A DNA stretch of 37,089 nucleotides, from positions 1 to 37,089 of the forward strand of contig DDVC01000207.1 in NCBI GenBank assembly GCA_002345145.1, given 5' to 3'. The DNA is from Bacteroidetes bacterium UBA2322 (GTDB lineage Bacteria > Bacteroidota > Bacteroidia > Chitinophagales > UBA2359). The translations under genes and the position numbers were made by a program. The notes below the pieces were generated by a model. The model did not search any database. It had not been told where the DNA came from and saw only the letters and a program-made list of their open reading frames with translations. Below are positions 9,807 through 18,188 of the stretch, piece after piece (positions within the stretch are counted from its first letter, which is position 1; every line of letters starts with the position of its first letter).

Positions 9807-10667
9807 ATGTTTTGGACTAATTACCACCAGCACTGTTATTTTTGCGATGGCACAGATGAGCCTTCTTTGTATGTAGAATCGGCAATTGAAAAAGGGGTAA
9901 AATCATTTGGCTTTTCGAGCCATGCGCCCATGAGTTTACCCGTTCCATGGGCAGTAAAAGCAGAGCGTTTTAACGAGTACCTGCAAACCATAACCGGGTT
10001 AAAAGAGCGCTATAAAAACCAACTTCCCATTTATGTAGGATTAGAAATAGACTACATACCCGGCATTACCTCGCCGGCAAGAGAAGACTTCAAAGTGTTG
10101 GATTACAATATAGGCTCGGTTCACTATGGTCATAAACACCCCGATGAAGGTTGGTACTGGGAAATAGACGGCACCCAACAGGCTTATGACCGCGGCATTG
10201 CCGAAATTTACGGGGGCGATGTTAAAAAAGCAGTTGGCAGTTATTTTGCCTTACAGCAAGAAATGCTAACCCTTGCCCCGCCGCAGGTGTTAGGGCACAT
10301 GGATAAGGTAAAAATGAACAACCAAAACCGGCATTTTACCGAAGACGAATCTTGGTACAAACAATTAGTTTTTGATACCCTTGAAGTAGCTGCCGCATCG
10401 GGGGTAATTATAGAGGTAAATACCCGCGGCGTATATAAAAAGAAAACGCAGTACCCCTACCCCAGCCCCTTTGTTTTGCAACGCATTAAGGAGTTAAATA
10501 TACCCATAGTGTTAAACTCCGATGCTCACCACCCCCGCGAAATAACCGCATATTTTACCGAAGCTGCGCAAATGCTGCAAGAACTTGGTTTTAAAGAGCT
10601 GCAAATTCTTACCCCCCAAGGCTGGCAACCCCGCCCCTTTACCGCTGAGGGCATTATAGAACAGTAA
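9807..10667 (+). CDS. PHP-domain histidinol-phosphatase family protein
   Basis: The 286-residue product belongs to the PHP metallohydrolases of the HisK/HisJ type, which remove phosphate from L-histidinol phosphate in histidine synthesis; substrate assignment within the family is not certain from sequence alone. Metal-ligand motifs appear in the expected order: YHQHC near residue 6, FSSHAP near residue 36, GLEIDYIPG near residue 78, GSVHYGH near residue 101, LGHMDKVK near residue 168, IEVNTRG near residue 200 and LNSDAHHP near residue 236. The ATG at 9807 immediately precedes the first metal motif, as is usual. The gene stands alone: a terminator lies upstream and the convergent pterin-synthase gene begins 22 bases downstream. 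No other his genes are in the window. Confidence 0.85.
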   Translation: MFWTNYHQHCYFCDGTDEPSLYVESAIEKGVKSFGFSSHAPMSLPVPWAVKAERFNEYLQTITGLKERYKNQLPIYVGLEIDYIPGITSPAREDFKVLDYNIGSVHYGHKHPDEGWYWEIDGTQQAYDRGIAEIYGGDVKKAVGSYFALQQEMLTLAPPQVLGHMDKVKMNNQNRHFTEDESWYKQLVFDTLEVAAASGVIIEVNTRGVYKKKTQYPYPSPFVLQRIKELNIPIVLNSDAHHPREITAYFTEAAQMLQELGFKELQILTPQGWQPRPFTAEGIIEQ

Positions 10668-10689
10668 CAGATAAATAGCCGCCGGCGCA

Positions 10690-11097
10690 TTAATCGCCAA
10701 AGTATTCTACATAGATATTTTCTGTTTCAACCAATTTTATGCAATGGAGTTTACACCCCGTAAGGTGCGGTTCTAACTGCTGCCAAATGGCTTTGGCTAC
10801 ATTTTCGGTAGAGGTAAACATACCTTGTAAAAAAGGCACATCAAGATTTAGATTTCTATGGTCTAAATGGTCAACCACGTGCTCCTTTATGATATCGCTA
10901 AGGTCTTTTACGTTAATAATAAAGCCTGTTTGCGGGTCGGGCTCACCTTTTACCGTAACAAAAAGCTCATAATTATGCCCATGCCAATTGGCATTGGCAC
11001 ATTTACCAAAAACCAAATCGTTCTGCTCGTTGGTAAAATGGGGGTTATATAACTTATGGGCAGCGTTAAAACGCTCCCGCCGCGTAAGATACATCAT
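10690..11097 (-). CDS. 6-pyruvoyl/6-carboxytetrahydropterin synthase (QueD/PTPS) family protein
   Basis: This family converts dihydroneopterin triphosphate either to 6-carboxytetrahydropterin (QueD, towards queuosine) or to 6-pyruvoyltetrahydropterin. The 135-residue product has the zinc ligands His14 (NAAHK) and His39/His41 (WHGHNY), a cysteine in the catalytic position (GKC, Cys33), the Asp-His pair at 79-80 (HLDHRNL) and the substrate-binding glutamate in LVETENIY near residue 124. GKCANANWHGHNY resembles the animal PTPS signature as much as QueD, so the exact product is undecided. A strong promoter (11120-11150) sits just upstream. A pterin dehydratase gene is 1.6 kb away and FolB lies at 28 kb, but neither is linked in an operon with it. 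Confidence 0.85.
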   Translation of the reverse strand: MMYLTRRERFNAAHKLYNPHFTNEQNDLVFGKCANANWHGHNYELFVTVKGEPDPQTGFIINVKDLSDIIKEHVVDHLDHRNLNLDVPFLQGMFTSTENVAKAIWQQLEPHLTGCKLHCIKLVETENIYVEYFGD

Positions 11098-11119
11098 TGT
11101 TTCGGGTTTTAAGAAACCG

Positions 11120-11150
11120 CAAAGGTAAGCAGTTTAGGGCTTAGTTGCAA
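11120..11150 (-). promoter_or_regulatory. Bacteroidota promoter for the PTPS/QueD-like gene
   Basis: On the minus strand TTG (11148-11150) is followed by 20 bases and TACCTTTG (11120-11127), close to the TTG-N19-TAnnTTTG consensus. The ATG follows 22 bases after the -7 box, giving a short leader. Confidence 0.7.
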
Positions 11151-11210
11151 CCTTTTCGGCATTTGCCCAACATAACCTTGCTGCAAAACACTTTATTGTC
11201 CTTTTTTCTC

Positions 11211-11420
11211 CTATCGGGCACGCCCGCCGCCACCCGATACTAAGTAGCGAAACAAAAATAAACCGCCACCAAAGAAGACAGCTCCTAATATAACAGGCGC
11301 TAATACACCCCACGGATTACCATCTGTATTGATGCTGCCCATAATAGCAAGACAGGCGTAAATTAACAGTAACATGCCGGCAACGGTAAGGATAGAGGCA
11401 AATACTTTTACTATGTTCAT
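11211..11420 (-). CDS. Small two-helix membrane protein of unknown function
   Basis: This 69-residue protein has two predicted membrane helices (about residues 7-28 and 39-60) joined by a short polar loop (SINTDGNPWG) and ends in a Gly/Arg tail. I do not recognise a family. An upstream in-frame ATG at 11486 exists, but the ATG at 11420 is preferred: a -7 promoter box lies at 11467-11474, between the two, so the upstream ATG would precede the transcript start. The extra N-terminus would also be polar and unlike the rest. It is transcribed divergently from the CDF transporter gene; the functional link, if any, is unknown. Confidence 0.6.
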   Translation of the reverse strand: MNIVKVFASILTVAGMLLLIYACLAIMGSINTDGNPWGVLAPVILGAVFFGGGLFLFRYLVSGGGGRAR

Positions 11421-11466
11421 GGTAGTTGGTTGGCTTATATGCTGATGACGAATTTGTTTTCGGGGG

Positions 11467-11474
11467 CAAAGATA
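11467..11474 (-). promoter_or_regulatory. -7 element for the small membrane protein
   Basis: TATCTTTG on the minus strand matches TAnnTTTG, 46 bases before the ATG at 11420. No TTG lies at the expected -33 distance, so it is weaker than the divergent promoter at 11503-11532. Confidence 0.45.
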
Positions 11475-11502
11475 GGAATTTAACATCTTCGCACCACATT
11501 TT

Positions 11503-11532
11503 TTGTGCTAAAAGGTAAAAGCCTTACCTTTG
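11503..11532 (+). promoter_or_regulatory. Consensus Bacteroidota promoter for the CDF transporter
   Basis: TTG (11503-11505), exactly 19 bases, then TACCTTTG (11525-11532) is a full match to the TTG-N19-TAnnTTTG consensus. The ATG at 11641 follows after a leader of about 100 bases, in which I see no recognised riboswitch. Confidence 0.75.
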
Positions 11533-11640
11533 CTCACCTTGTTTTAGGTTGCTAACCTAATCGGGTGTTGCCTAAGTTGTTTCAACCCGATTTAACCTAA
11601 CCATCTGCCTGTTTTATCATTAAGCGCTTCCCCCAAATTC

Positions 11641-12633
11641 ATGAGTACAACTGCCAATGTAAGGCTGCAATTGTTTACCGTTTTTGTAGGTATTGTATTG
11701 CTGCTTATTAAATTTTATGCTTTTAAAACAACCGGGTCAAATGCTATTTTAACCGATGCCTTAGAGTCTATTATTAACGTAGTAGCCGGTGTGGTGGCAT
11801 TATACAGTTTAATAATAGCCGGTACGCCCAAAGACCGCAACCACCCTTACGGGCATGGTAAAGTAGAATTTTTATCGGCAGGTTTTGAGGGCAGCCTAAT
11901 TATGCTGGCGGGGTTAATTATTTGCGTAAAATCTGTTTACAACTTTTTTATACCGCACGAACTGAGCAGCCTCGACCTTGGCTTGGTTCTAACGGCGCTT
12001 GCCGGAGGGGTAAATTATGGGTTAGGCTGGTTATTAGAGCGCAGAGGCAGAAAAACCGATAGCTTAACCATGATAGCCGATGGTAAACACCTAAAATCTG
12101 ATGCTTATTCCAGCGCCGGATTAGTGGCAGGACTGTTAATTATATGGCTCACCGATATTATTTGGTTAGATAATGTGGTTGCTCTGCTTTTTGGAGGGCT
12201 GATAGCCTATACCGGTTTTACCGTAACCCGACACTCGCTTGCCGGCATTATGGACGAAGCAGACGAAGCCCTGAACGAGCGGGTAATTAAAATACTAAAC
12301 AATGCCCGAACCGAAAACTGGATTGATGTGCATAACCTGCGCATCATAAAATATGGTTCGCAATTACATATAGACTGCCATCTTACCATACCCTGGTATT
12401 TTAGAGTGCGAGAAGGGCATGATGAGGTAGATACATTAGAAGCTGTTTTGCAGGCTGCTTTTACCAACGATGTGGAGTGTTTTGTGCATTTAGACCCTTG
12501 TATTCCCCAAGCGTGCCGGTTTTGCCCCAAACAAAACTGCCCCGAAAGGCAACAGGATTTTGAAAAAACCATTGAATGGCTGCCCGAAAATGTACTGCTC
12601 AACCAAAAACACGGCTACCAGTACAATGCTTAA
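11641..12633 (+). CDS. Cation diffusion facilitator (CDF) family transporter
   Basis: CDF proteins are inner-membrane antiporters that export divalent metals (Zn, Fe, Mn, Co or Cd) in exchange for protons. The 330-residue product has six predicted membrane helices. The helix-2 metal-site segment ILTDALESIINV lies near residue 36, the loop motif HPYGHGKVEF near residue 74 and the helix-5 site HLKSDAYSS near residue 150. A cytosolic ferredoxin-like domain follows (about 205-290). The C-terminus has five cysteines spaced CxxxxxxC-x4-C-x2-C-x4-C within residues ~279-300, suggesting an extra metal-sensing or metal-loading site; the metal cannot be told from sequence. It has its own consensus promoter and converges on the kelch-like gene. 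Confidence 0.88.
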   Translation: MSTTANVRLQLFTVFVGIVLLLIKFYAFKTTGSNAILTDALESIINVVAGVVALYSLIIAGTPKDRNHPYGHGKVEFLSAGFEGSLIMLAGLIICVKSVYNFFIPHELSSLDLGLVLTALAGGVNYGLGWLLERRGRKTDSLTMIADGKHLKSDAYSSAGLVAGLLIIWLTDIIWLDNVVALLFGGLIAYTGFTVTRHSLAGIMDEADEALNERVIKILNNARTENWIDVHNLRIIKYGSQLHIDCHLTIPWYFRVREGHDEVDTLEAVLQAAFTNDVECFVHLDPCIPQACRFCPKQNCPERQQDFEKTIEWLPENVLLNQKHGYQYNA

Positions 12634-12662
12634 CTCAATTTGAGGTATAACCACTACCCTAT

Positions 12663-14294
12663 TTAATCGTTTATCACTACCTTTTGGGAATAGGTAGCGC
12701 CCCTATCGGTTGTTACTTTTACCAGCATATTTTTTTGGCGTATGCCTCCCATAAGATACCTAAACTGATGCTTACCGGCTGTAAGGTTGGGATAATCTTT
12801 TTCAAACAATACCTCGCCATCTAACCCAAGAATGGAAAGATGCACTGAGGTGGGCTCTGCAAGGGTAAAATGCACATAAAAGTCACCCTCGGCGGGATTG
12901 GGAAACAACTGCAAACCCAAACCGTTTGACGATTGCACAATAGGAATATGCAGCGGCAAATCCACATCGGGTTTTGATTTTACCAAATAAACCTGCATCA
13001 ACCTGCCGGTGGCAATGCTTAAATCGCCCTCATTGTTCCAAAAGATATTGGGCAGCGTACTTTCAATGCCGCCATATATATAACCCAACAAAACAGTATC
13101 ATTGGCAAACCGGTGCAGTTTTAGGGTTTGGTTGGGGTAAACAGGCAGCATCGGGTTTTTAATGAGCTCAGCGCCGGCGCCCAGCAGCACGGGCATTTCT
13201 ACGGGCAGTTTGTATTCCTGCATTTTACCATCGGCAAATCGGGTAATACGGGCAAGAGTTGGCACAAAAGGCACATCGGCATCTTGCAGCAAAGCGCCGT
13301 TTTGGTCGGCAGTATATTGGGCTATTCCGCCAAAAAACAAGCTGTGCATTTGGTTGGTTAGGCTGTCGTATAGGGCAATGGTAGCGCAGTGATAATGGTT
13401 TAGGTACTGCGAAAAACGGTTGTTTACCACATATCCCGATGAATCAATATCGGTACTGTTCAGAAACGGTATGTCTTGATTATGCTGAAAAACACCCGAA
13501 AAAGCGGTTAAACCCTGTCTGCCATCGGGAAAAATCTGCGGCAGAAGGTTGTAATCGCGGCGATGCAGGTTTTGCTCATCGGTAAACGGCGGCAGGTGCA
13601 AAACGGTTAATTTTCCATCGGTTTCGGCAAGGGTAAAACGCCGTACCTGATTGGTATAAATTTGCTCAAAACTGGGTCCGTTTCTTGGGTTATAGCGTCC
13701 GTCAAACCACTGTCCGCCAACCAAATAATAGGTTTGGTGCAGTTTATCTAATCTGCCGCCACATACGGCAAATTGTGGGTCGGAGATTTGGGTAAAATAA
13801 CCGGCAATGGGCTCTTTGTTTACAATGGCGTTCATTAGTTCACTAACCATAACCCGCGTAAGGTACGCAAAAGTGGTATGGTCGCCATACGAAGGGCTGT
13901 GTCCGTAGCCACCTATGAGGTAAAGAGCGTTTCCGTTTTGGTAGAACTGCATATTTGTAGCAGACAATTGTTCTTGCAAGGGCTGCGGCAGCGTTTCTAA
14001 ACCCGACCACCACCATTGCTGCGTTTCGGGGTCAATAACGTATATACGGCGGTTGTGTCCTTCTTGGTCAAATGTAGCCCAGGGTTGCCTGCGGTGAAGC
14101 CCGTCTAACCTGCCGCCTATCAGCAGCCATTTTCCGCCATGCTGTGCGTAAGCATAACTCTGTAAACCCGGAAACATGGCGTCTTTTTGAGTTACAGGTT
14201 TTAGCATGATGTGGAAGGGGGCATCTTGCGCATGTATTACCGGAAGCAGTAAGGCAACTAAAAGCAGCAACAGAATAGTACGCAACAATGGCAT
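12663..14294 (-). CDS. Secreted kelch-like protein with T9SS type A sorting tail
   Basis: The 543-residue product has a signal peptide (LLLLLVALLLPVIHAQ, cleavage near residue 22). Its long extracellular region has kelch-like blades: KWLLIGGRLDG near residue 54, ALYLIGGYGHS near residue 122, YYLVGGQWFDG near residue 190 and HSLFFGGIAQYT near residue 317. It finishes with a C-terminal sorting domain of T9SS type A beginning at LQLFPNPAEGDFYVHF near residue 457 and ending KVVIND. The expected route is Sec export, then outer-membrane passage through the SprA translocon, with cleavage of the tail. No enzymatic motif is visible, so the beta-propeller is probably a binding scaffold. A flippase-like gene ends 56 bases upstream on the same strand. 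Confidence 0.78.
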   Translation of the reverse strand: MPLLRTILLLLLVALLLPVIHAQDAPFHIMLKPVTQKDAMFPGLQSYAYAQHGGKWLLIGGRLDGLHRRQPWATFDQEGHNRRIYVIDPETQQWWWSGLETLPQPLQEQLSATNMQFYQNGNALYLIGGYGHSPSYGDHTTFAYLTRVMVSELMNAIVNKEPIAGYFTQISDPQFAVCGGRLDKLHQTYYLVGGQWFDGRYNPRNGPSFEQIYTNQVRRFTLAETDGKLTVLHLPPFTDEQNLHRRDYNLLPQIFPDGRQGLTAFSGVFQHNQDIPFLNSTDIDSSGYVVNNRFSQYLNHYHCATIALYDSLTNQMHSLFFGGIAQYTADQNGALLQDADVPFVPTLARITRFADGKMQEYKLPVEMPVLLGAGAELIKNPMLPVYPNQTLKLHRFANDTVLLGYIYGGIESTLPNIFWNNEGDLSIATGRLMQVYLVKSKPDVDLPLHIPIVQSSNGLGLQLFPNPAEGDFYVHFTLAEPTSVHLSILGLDGEVLFEKDYPNLTAGKHQFRYLMGGIRQKNMLVKVTTDRGATYSQKVVIND

Positions 14295-14350
14295 GGTAAG
14301 CTAAGTTTTAGGGTTAGTAGTAGGCGTAAGAAAGTGCTGATTGGCTTGGT

Positions 14351-15379
14351 TTACTCCTGCACAAAAACCTGTCTGTTTTTATTTACCAAAGGCAAGGCAA
14401 CCATAGCCATAAACCCGCCAATAATAACCAACAATGTTTGCGACCCCCAAACTAACCAGCTAAAAGCGTAACCCAATGAGTACTCTACGCCATACAGCAC
14501 CAATACGCCTGCCACAATAATTTGATAAGCGCCAATACCTCCCTGGGTAGCTATAATGCCAAAAGAGCCCATTACCATTACGGCAAGTCCGGCTTGTGGT
14601 CCTAAATTGGCGGTGCCCGTAGTGGCAAAAAAGCAAATATAAACCATGGCAAAGTACATAAACCATATAAAAACGCTATGCACTATGAGTAAAGGTAAAT
14701 TTTCTACCTTTTTAACCGATAAAACACCTTCGGCAACCCCTTTTCCTAAGGAGATAATTTTTTGATATACTACCGTTTGTCTAAAACTTCGCAACAGCCA
14801 CCATAAAACGGCAGCCACCATACCGGCTGCCAATAGGTAGAAGAGGTAGGTTAATCCATTTGCGCTGCTTACAAAACCCGAAAACTTAACCATGAGCGGA
14901 ACGCCTACTTTTTCGCTAAAATAAGCGCCTATAACCTTATACTGCGTAACTACTACCGCAAAGGTAAGCAGCAAAAGCGACAGCACATCAATAATGCGCT
15001 CTGTTATAACCGTTCCAAAAGCTTTTTCGGGCGGCACAGGTTCATAACGGCTTATAATGCCGCAGCGGGTTATTTCGCCCATGCGCGGAAATGCTAAATT
15101 GGCTAAGTAACTAACCGATACCGCCAAAAGTGAGTTAATGAGCCTTGGCTTTGGCGCTACACAAGCCATGAGCATTTGCCAACGCATAGCCCTGCTGATA
15201 TGGCTCATCATGGCAAAAGTCATAGATGCCACTATCCACCAATAATTGGCTTCTTTAATAGAAGATAGAATTTGTTCCTTATCCGATGTATCAAAACCGC
15301 TCAAAGACCACCAAACCAACAACAGCCCGATGCCCAAAAACAACAGCGGTTTGAGAACATTAGCTATACGCCGCTTCAA
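14351..15379 (-). CDS. Flippase-like (lysylphosphatidylglycerol synthase TM domain) membrane protein
   Basis: This is an integral membrane protein of the UPF0104/LPG synthase transmembrane family (PF03706), with 7-8 hydrophobic helices and the family stretches SRAMRWQML, NLAFPRMGEITRCG and GGIGAYQIIVAGVL. Homologues attached to a soluble domain flip or modify lipids; stand-alone versions such as this are of unknown substrate. The start is uncertain. An ATG at 15490 opens the same frame, but everything it adds lies inside panD and is polar out-of-frame sequence. I prefer TTG at 15379, giving MKRRIANVLKPLLFLG (342 residues) and overlapping the panD stop by 20 bases. That overlap suggests cotranscription after panD. 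Confidence 0.72.
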   Translation of the reverse strand: MKRRIANVLKPLLFLGIGLLLVWWSLSGFDTSDKEQILSSIKEANYWWIVASMTFAMMSHISRAMRWQMLMACVAPKPRLINSLLAVSVSYLANLAFPRMGEITRCGIISRYEPVPPEKAFGTVITERIIDVLSLLLLTFAVVVTQYKVIGAYFSEKVGVPLMVKFSGFVSSANGLTYLFYLLAAGMVAAVLWWLLRSFRQTVVYQKIISLGKGVAEGVLSVKKVENLPLLIVHSVFIWFMYFAMVYICFFATTGTANLGPQAGLAVMVMGSFGIIATQGGIGAYQIIVAGVLVLYGVEYSLGYAFSWLVWGSQTLLVIIGGFMAMVALPLVNKNRQVFVQE

Positions 15380-15740
15380 GGGTAGGTTGTTTAATGATTC
15401 GGTTTTGGTTATCCACAAACACAGTAGCGCCGCCTTTGTATTGTTTGGCTTCTTCAAAATCCATATAGCCGTAGCCAATAATGATAACAATATCGCCCAC
15501 CTGTACTTTTCGGGCAGCAGCGCCGTTAAGGCAAATCATGCCTGAGTTGCGCTCACCTTTAATAATATAGGTTTCAAACCGTTCGCCATTATTGCAGTTT
15601 ACAATTTGTACGCGCTCGTTTGCAATAAAATTAGCGGCTTCTAAAAGCGCCTCGTCAATGGTAATGCTGCCTATGTAGTTTAAGTCGGCTTGCGTTACTG
15701 TGGCACGGTGAATTTTAGATTTAAAAACCTGAATTTGCAT
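15360..15740 (-). CDS. panD: Aspartate 1-decarboxylase PanD
   Basis: PanD decarboxylates L-aspartate to beta-alanine for pantothenate and coenzyme A synthesis. It is made as a proenzyme that cleaves itself at Gly-Ser to create the pyruvoyl group. The 126-residue product has the cleavage site at Gly24-Ser25 (NYIGSITID), Lys9 (KSKIHRATV), and the conserved Tyr/Thr segment ETYIIKG plus GAAARKVQVGDIVIIIGYG. panC, the next enzyme needed, lies upstream on the same strand with a 149-base gap. The gap holds no clear promoter, so the pair may or may not share a transcript. Confidence 0.96.
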   Translation of the reverse strand: MQIQVFKSKIHRATVTQADLNYIGSITIDEALLEAANFIANERVQIVNCNNGERFETYIIKGERNSGMICLNGAAARKVQVGDIVIIIGYGYMDFEEAKQYKGGATVFVDNQNRIIKQPTLEAAYS

Positions 15741-15889
15741 TTATTAAGTGATTTTTTTTAACAATTTTGAGCTAACCAAAAGAAAAGAAAGTAACCTTAC
15801 AACAATTAGACTATCAAAAACCTTAGTTGTAACTAAATACCTCACAATAAACAAATAAAGTACGGCATATAGTTCATTTAAAAAATTTG

Positions 15890-16756
15890 CTAAACATGAC
15901 CTTTATTCATAGGCAGGTTGTCTATTAACCGCACATTGCCCAGCCACAAAGCTACACAAATAACCAATGGCGTATTTACCGGTACTGAATCGGGTTTTTG
16001 AAGGGTATAGGCGTTGACTATTTCAAGGTATTCTATCACTGCTTGGGGCAGATGTTGGGTTAAGTATTGGAGGGCAGTTTGTTGAGCTTTTGCAGGAGTT
16101 TGGTTAGCGCTGAGGCTTAGTGCAGCTATAAGCAGAGCTTGGTAAATATGAAAAGCCTGCTCTCGGTTATGGGGGGTAAGCCGCACATTTCTTGAACTCA
16201 TTGCCAGCCCATCGGGCTCGCGCAGTGTTGGGCACATTACCAACTGCACCAAGCTGTTGGTTTGCTTTAACAGGCTATCTATTATTTTAACCTGCTGATA
16301 ATCCTTTTGCCCCATAAACAGCGCATTGGGTTGTACTATTTGAAGCAGTCTGTTTACCACCTGTGCCACCCCGTTAAAATGCCCCGGTCTGTGGCTTCCT
16401 TCCATAACTTTATCTAATAACCCAAAATCATAAACGGGCTCCGGGGCAGCGCCAAGAGGGTAAATCTCGGTTACATCGGGTAAAAAAAGTACATGGCAGC
16501 CGTGTTGTTCCAACAGCAGTATATCAGCTTCAATGGTTCGGGGATATTTTTCAAAATCCTCCTTTACATTAAACTGGGTAGGATTCACAAATATACTGCA
16601 TACACTTACCTCGGTTTGCTCGCCACAGTAACCAAGCAGCGAAATATGCCCCTGATGCAGCGCTCCCATAGTAGGCACAAACCCTATGCGTTTACCCGAT
16701 TCTTTTTGTTGGGTTACAAATTGCTGCAAAGGGGTAATGGTTCTAAATATATACAC
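15890..16756 (-). CDS. panC: Pantothenate synthetase PanC
   Basis: PanC joins pantoate and beta-alanine using ATP to form pantothenate. The 288-residue product has normal length. The nucleotidyltransferase HxGH motif is at residues 34-37 (PTMGALHQGH), followed by IFVNPTQFN (pantoate site), MGQKDYQQ and the KMSKS-equivalent AMSSRN near residue 186. The start is GTG at 16756, giving MYIFRTI at the usual distance from the HxGH motif; I see no competing ATG. It is divergent from the short glycogen-synthase-like gene across a 529-base spacer. The cluster panD-panC / GT5-like / DUF4270 is a recurrent Bacteroidota arrangement, as far as I recall. Confidence 0.95.
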   Translation of the reverse strand: MYIFRTITPLQQFVTQQKESGKRIGFVPTMGALHQGHISLLGYCGEQTEVSVCSIFVNPTQFNVKEDFEKYPRTIEADILLLEQHGCHVLFLPDVTEIYPLGAAPEPVYDFGLLDKVMEGSHRPGHFNGVAQVVNRLLQIVQPNALFMGQKDYQQVKIIDSLLKQTNSLVQLVMCPTLREPDGLAMSSRNVRLTPHNREQAFHIYQALLIAALSLSANQTPAKAQQTALQYLTQHLPQAVIEYLEIVNAYTLQKPDSVPVNTPLVICVALWLGNVRLIDNLPMNKGHV

Positions 16757-17285
16757 TTTGGTCGCAGGTTTAAGTTAAATTGTTTAAGAAACGGCAAAGT
16801 TCAGTCTTTTTAATCACTTAGCCTATAAAAAATCGGAGATGTACATTATATTTTTAGTTCCCCTTGCCTTTTTTTATACTTTGCGCAGCCAATTTTTGGG
16901 TAGCAGCAGTATCCAACCCAAATTAGTTTCTGGCAAAGGTGCAAAGAAAAAAGTTGAAGATACTTATGAAGTACAAATTGTTAGTTTTAGCAGGTAGTTG
17001 TTAGTACCAATTACCATATTTACGCCCTTGCGAGATTTATCATTCATTTTAGGCACTATAATTTACAACGCACAGTATATGTTAGCAAAAATTGGTTTTG
17101 ATTAGTGCACAAATTTAGTTTGTAGGATTATACTCAAAATAGCCGGTTTTTTTTATTATCTTTGCACCGGAATTTGAATATTGCAAAATATAAGGTGCAA
17201 TTTAACTTACTAACACTCGCTAACGCATAAATGCGGATAACAGCAACTCAAAATAGGAAATTTTCTTTACCAAAGACCACTTCAC
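16757..17285. other. panC / GT5-like divergent intergenic region
   Basis: This 529-base AT-rich spacer contains one recognisable -7 promoter box for the rightward gene (17157-17164) and a small perfect hairpin CGCAT-aa-ATGCG at 17224-17235 in the leader. I could not find a clean promoter for panC; CAAAGTTC near 16795 only partly fits. No RNA gene or open frame looks credible. Confidence 0.4.
17157..17164 (+). promoter_or_regulatory. -7 element for the GT5-like gene
   Basis: TATCTTTG matches TAnnTTTG. The ATG at 17286 would follow a leader of roughly 115 bases. No -33 TTG is present at 19-20 bases. Confidence 0.4.
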
Positions 17286-18122
17286 ATGACTAACAAAACG
17301 AAAGTGCTTCTTGTAACCCAAGAAATGAACCCTTATGTTGTACTCAGCAGCATGGGTGAAATAACCCGACAACTTCCGCAGTTTTTACATGACCAAGGCA
17401 TGGAACTCAGAATTTTGATGCCCCGCTTTGGCATGATAAATGAAAGAAGACACCGGCTGCATGAAGTAGTACGCCTATCGGGCATTAACATCATTATTGA
17501 CGAAGACGATTTTCCGCTTGTCATAAAAGTAGCTTCGCTTCCGGGTAGCCGACTTCAGGTTTACTTTTTAGATAACGACGATTTTTACAAACGCAAAAAC
17601 ATTGACCGAGACGAAAACGGCAACTTTTTTCACGACAACGCCGAAAGAATGGTGTTTTTCTGCAAAGGTGTATTAGAAACAGTGAAAAAGTTTGGCTGGC
17701 AACCCGATATCATCCATTGTCATGGGTGGATGACCAGCGTTATGCCACTTTATGTAAAAAAAGCCTATAACAGCGACCCGATTTTTGAAAACGCAAAAGT
17801 GATTTTTTCTGTTTATGAAAATGCTTTTCAAGAGGAATTGGGCGAAAATTTTGAAGATAAAGTGATTACCGGAAATATAGCAGCCGAAGATTTAGAGCCA
17901 TTTAAAGGTTTATCTAACACCGATTTATATAGGGGCGCTGTTCATTACTCCGATGCGGTGATTAAAGCCGATGAAAAGGTTGCCGAGGAAATTGCCGATT
18001 TACTTAGCGCTGTTGATAAACCGGTACTGGATTATATGAGCAGAGAAAACGGTTATTTACACGAGTACAAAAAACTGTACAGTGAGGTTATCAGTAATAA
18101 TGTGGAAAATACGGCGTTATAG
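17286..18122 (+). CDS. Glycogen/starch synthase (GT5) N-terminal-domain protein
   Basis: The 278-residue product matches only the N-terminal (acceptor-side) Rossmann domain of GT5 glycogen synthases. Visible family landmarks are KVLLVTQEMNPYV at the start, LRILMPRFG, LQVYFLDNDDFYKR, DNAERMVFFCKGVLE near residue 118 and PDIIHCHGWMTSVMPLYV near residue 140. Full enzymes are about 470-500 residues; the ADP-glucose-binding C-terminal domain is absent. The K-x-G-G-L signature expected after the first strand reads VLSSMGEITRQLP here, so the substrate-binding lysine is missing. This short form beside panC and a DUF4270 gene is recurrent in the phylum, so it is probably a retained protein with a non-catalytic or altered role, not a fresh truncation. 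ATG 17286 is the natural start. Confidence 0.82.
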   Translation: MTNKTKVLLVTQEMNPYVVLSSMGEITRQLPQFLHDQGMELRILMPRFGMINERRHRLHEVVRLSGINIIIDEDDFPLVIKVASLPGSRLQVYFLDNDDFYKRKNIDRDENGNFFHDNAERMVFFCKGVLETVKKFGWQPDIIHCHGWMTSVMPLYVKKAYNSDPIFENAKVIFSVYENAFQEELGENFEDKVITGNIAAEDLEPFKGLSNTDLYRGAVHYSDAVIKADEKVAEEIADLLSAVDKPVLDYMSRENGYLHEYKKLYSEVISNNVENTAL

Positions 18123-18188
18123 GCTTTTGCATACTACATGCCTGCACAACTGAATCCTCCTTTAAACCCTTTACCTATTAGCGCTTGC

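Noticed and set aside
14351..15490. Longer start for the flippase-like protein at ATG 15490
   Set aside because: The added sequence lies inside panD in another frame and is not membrane-protein-like.
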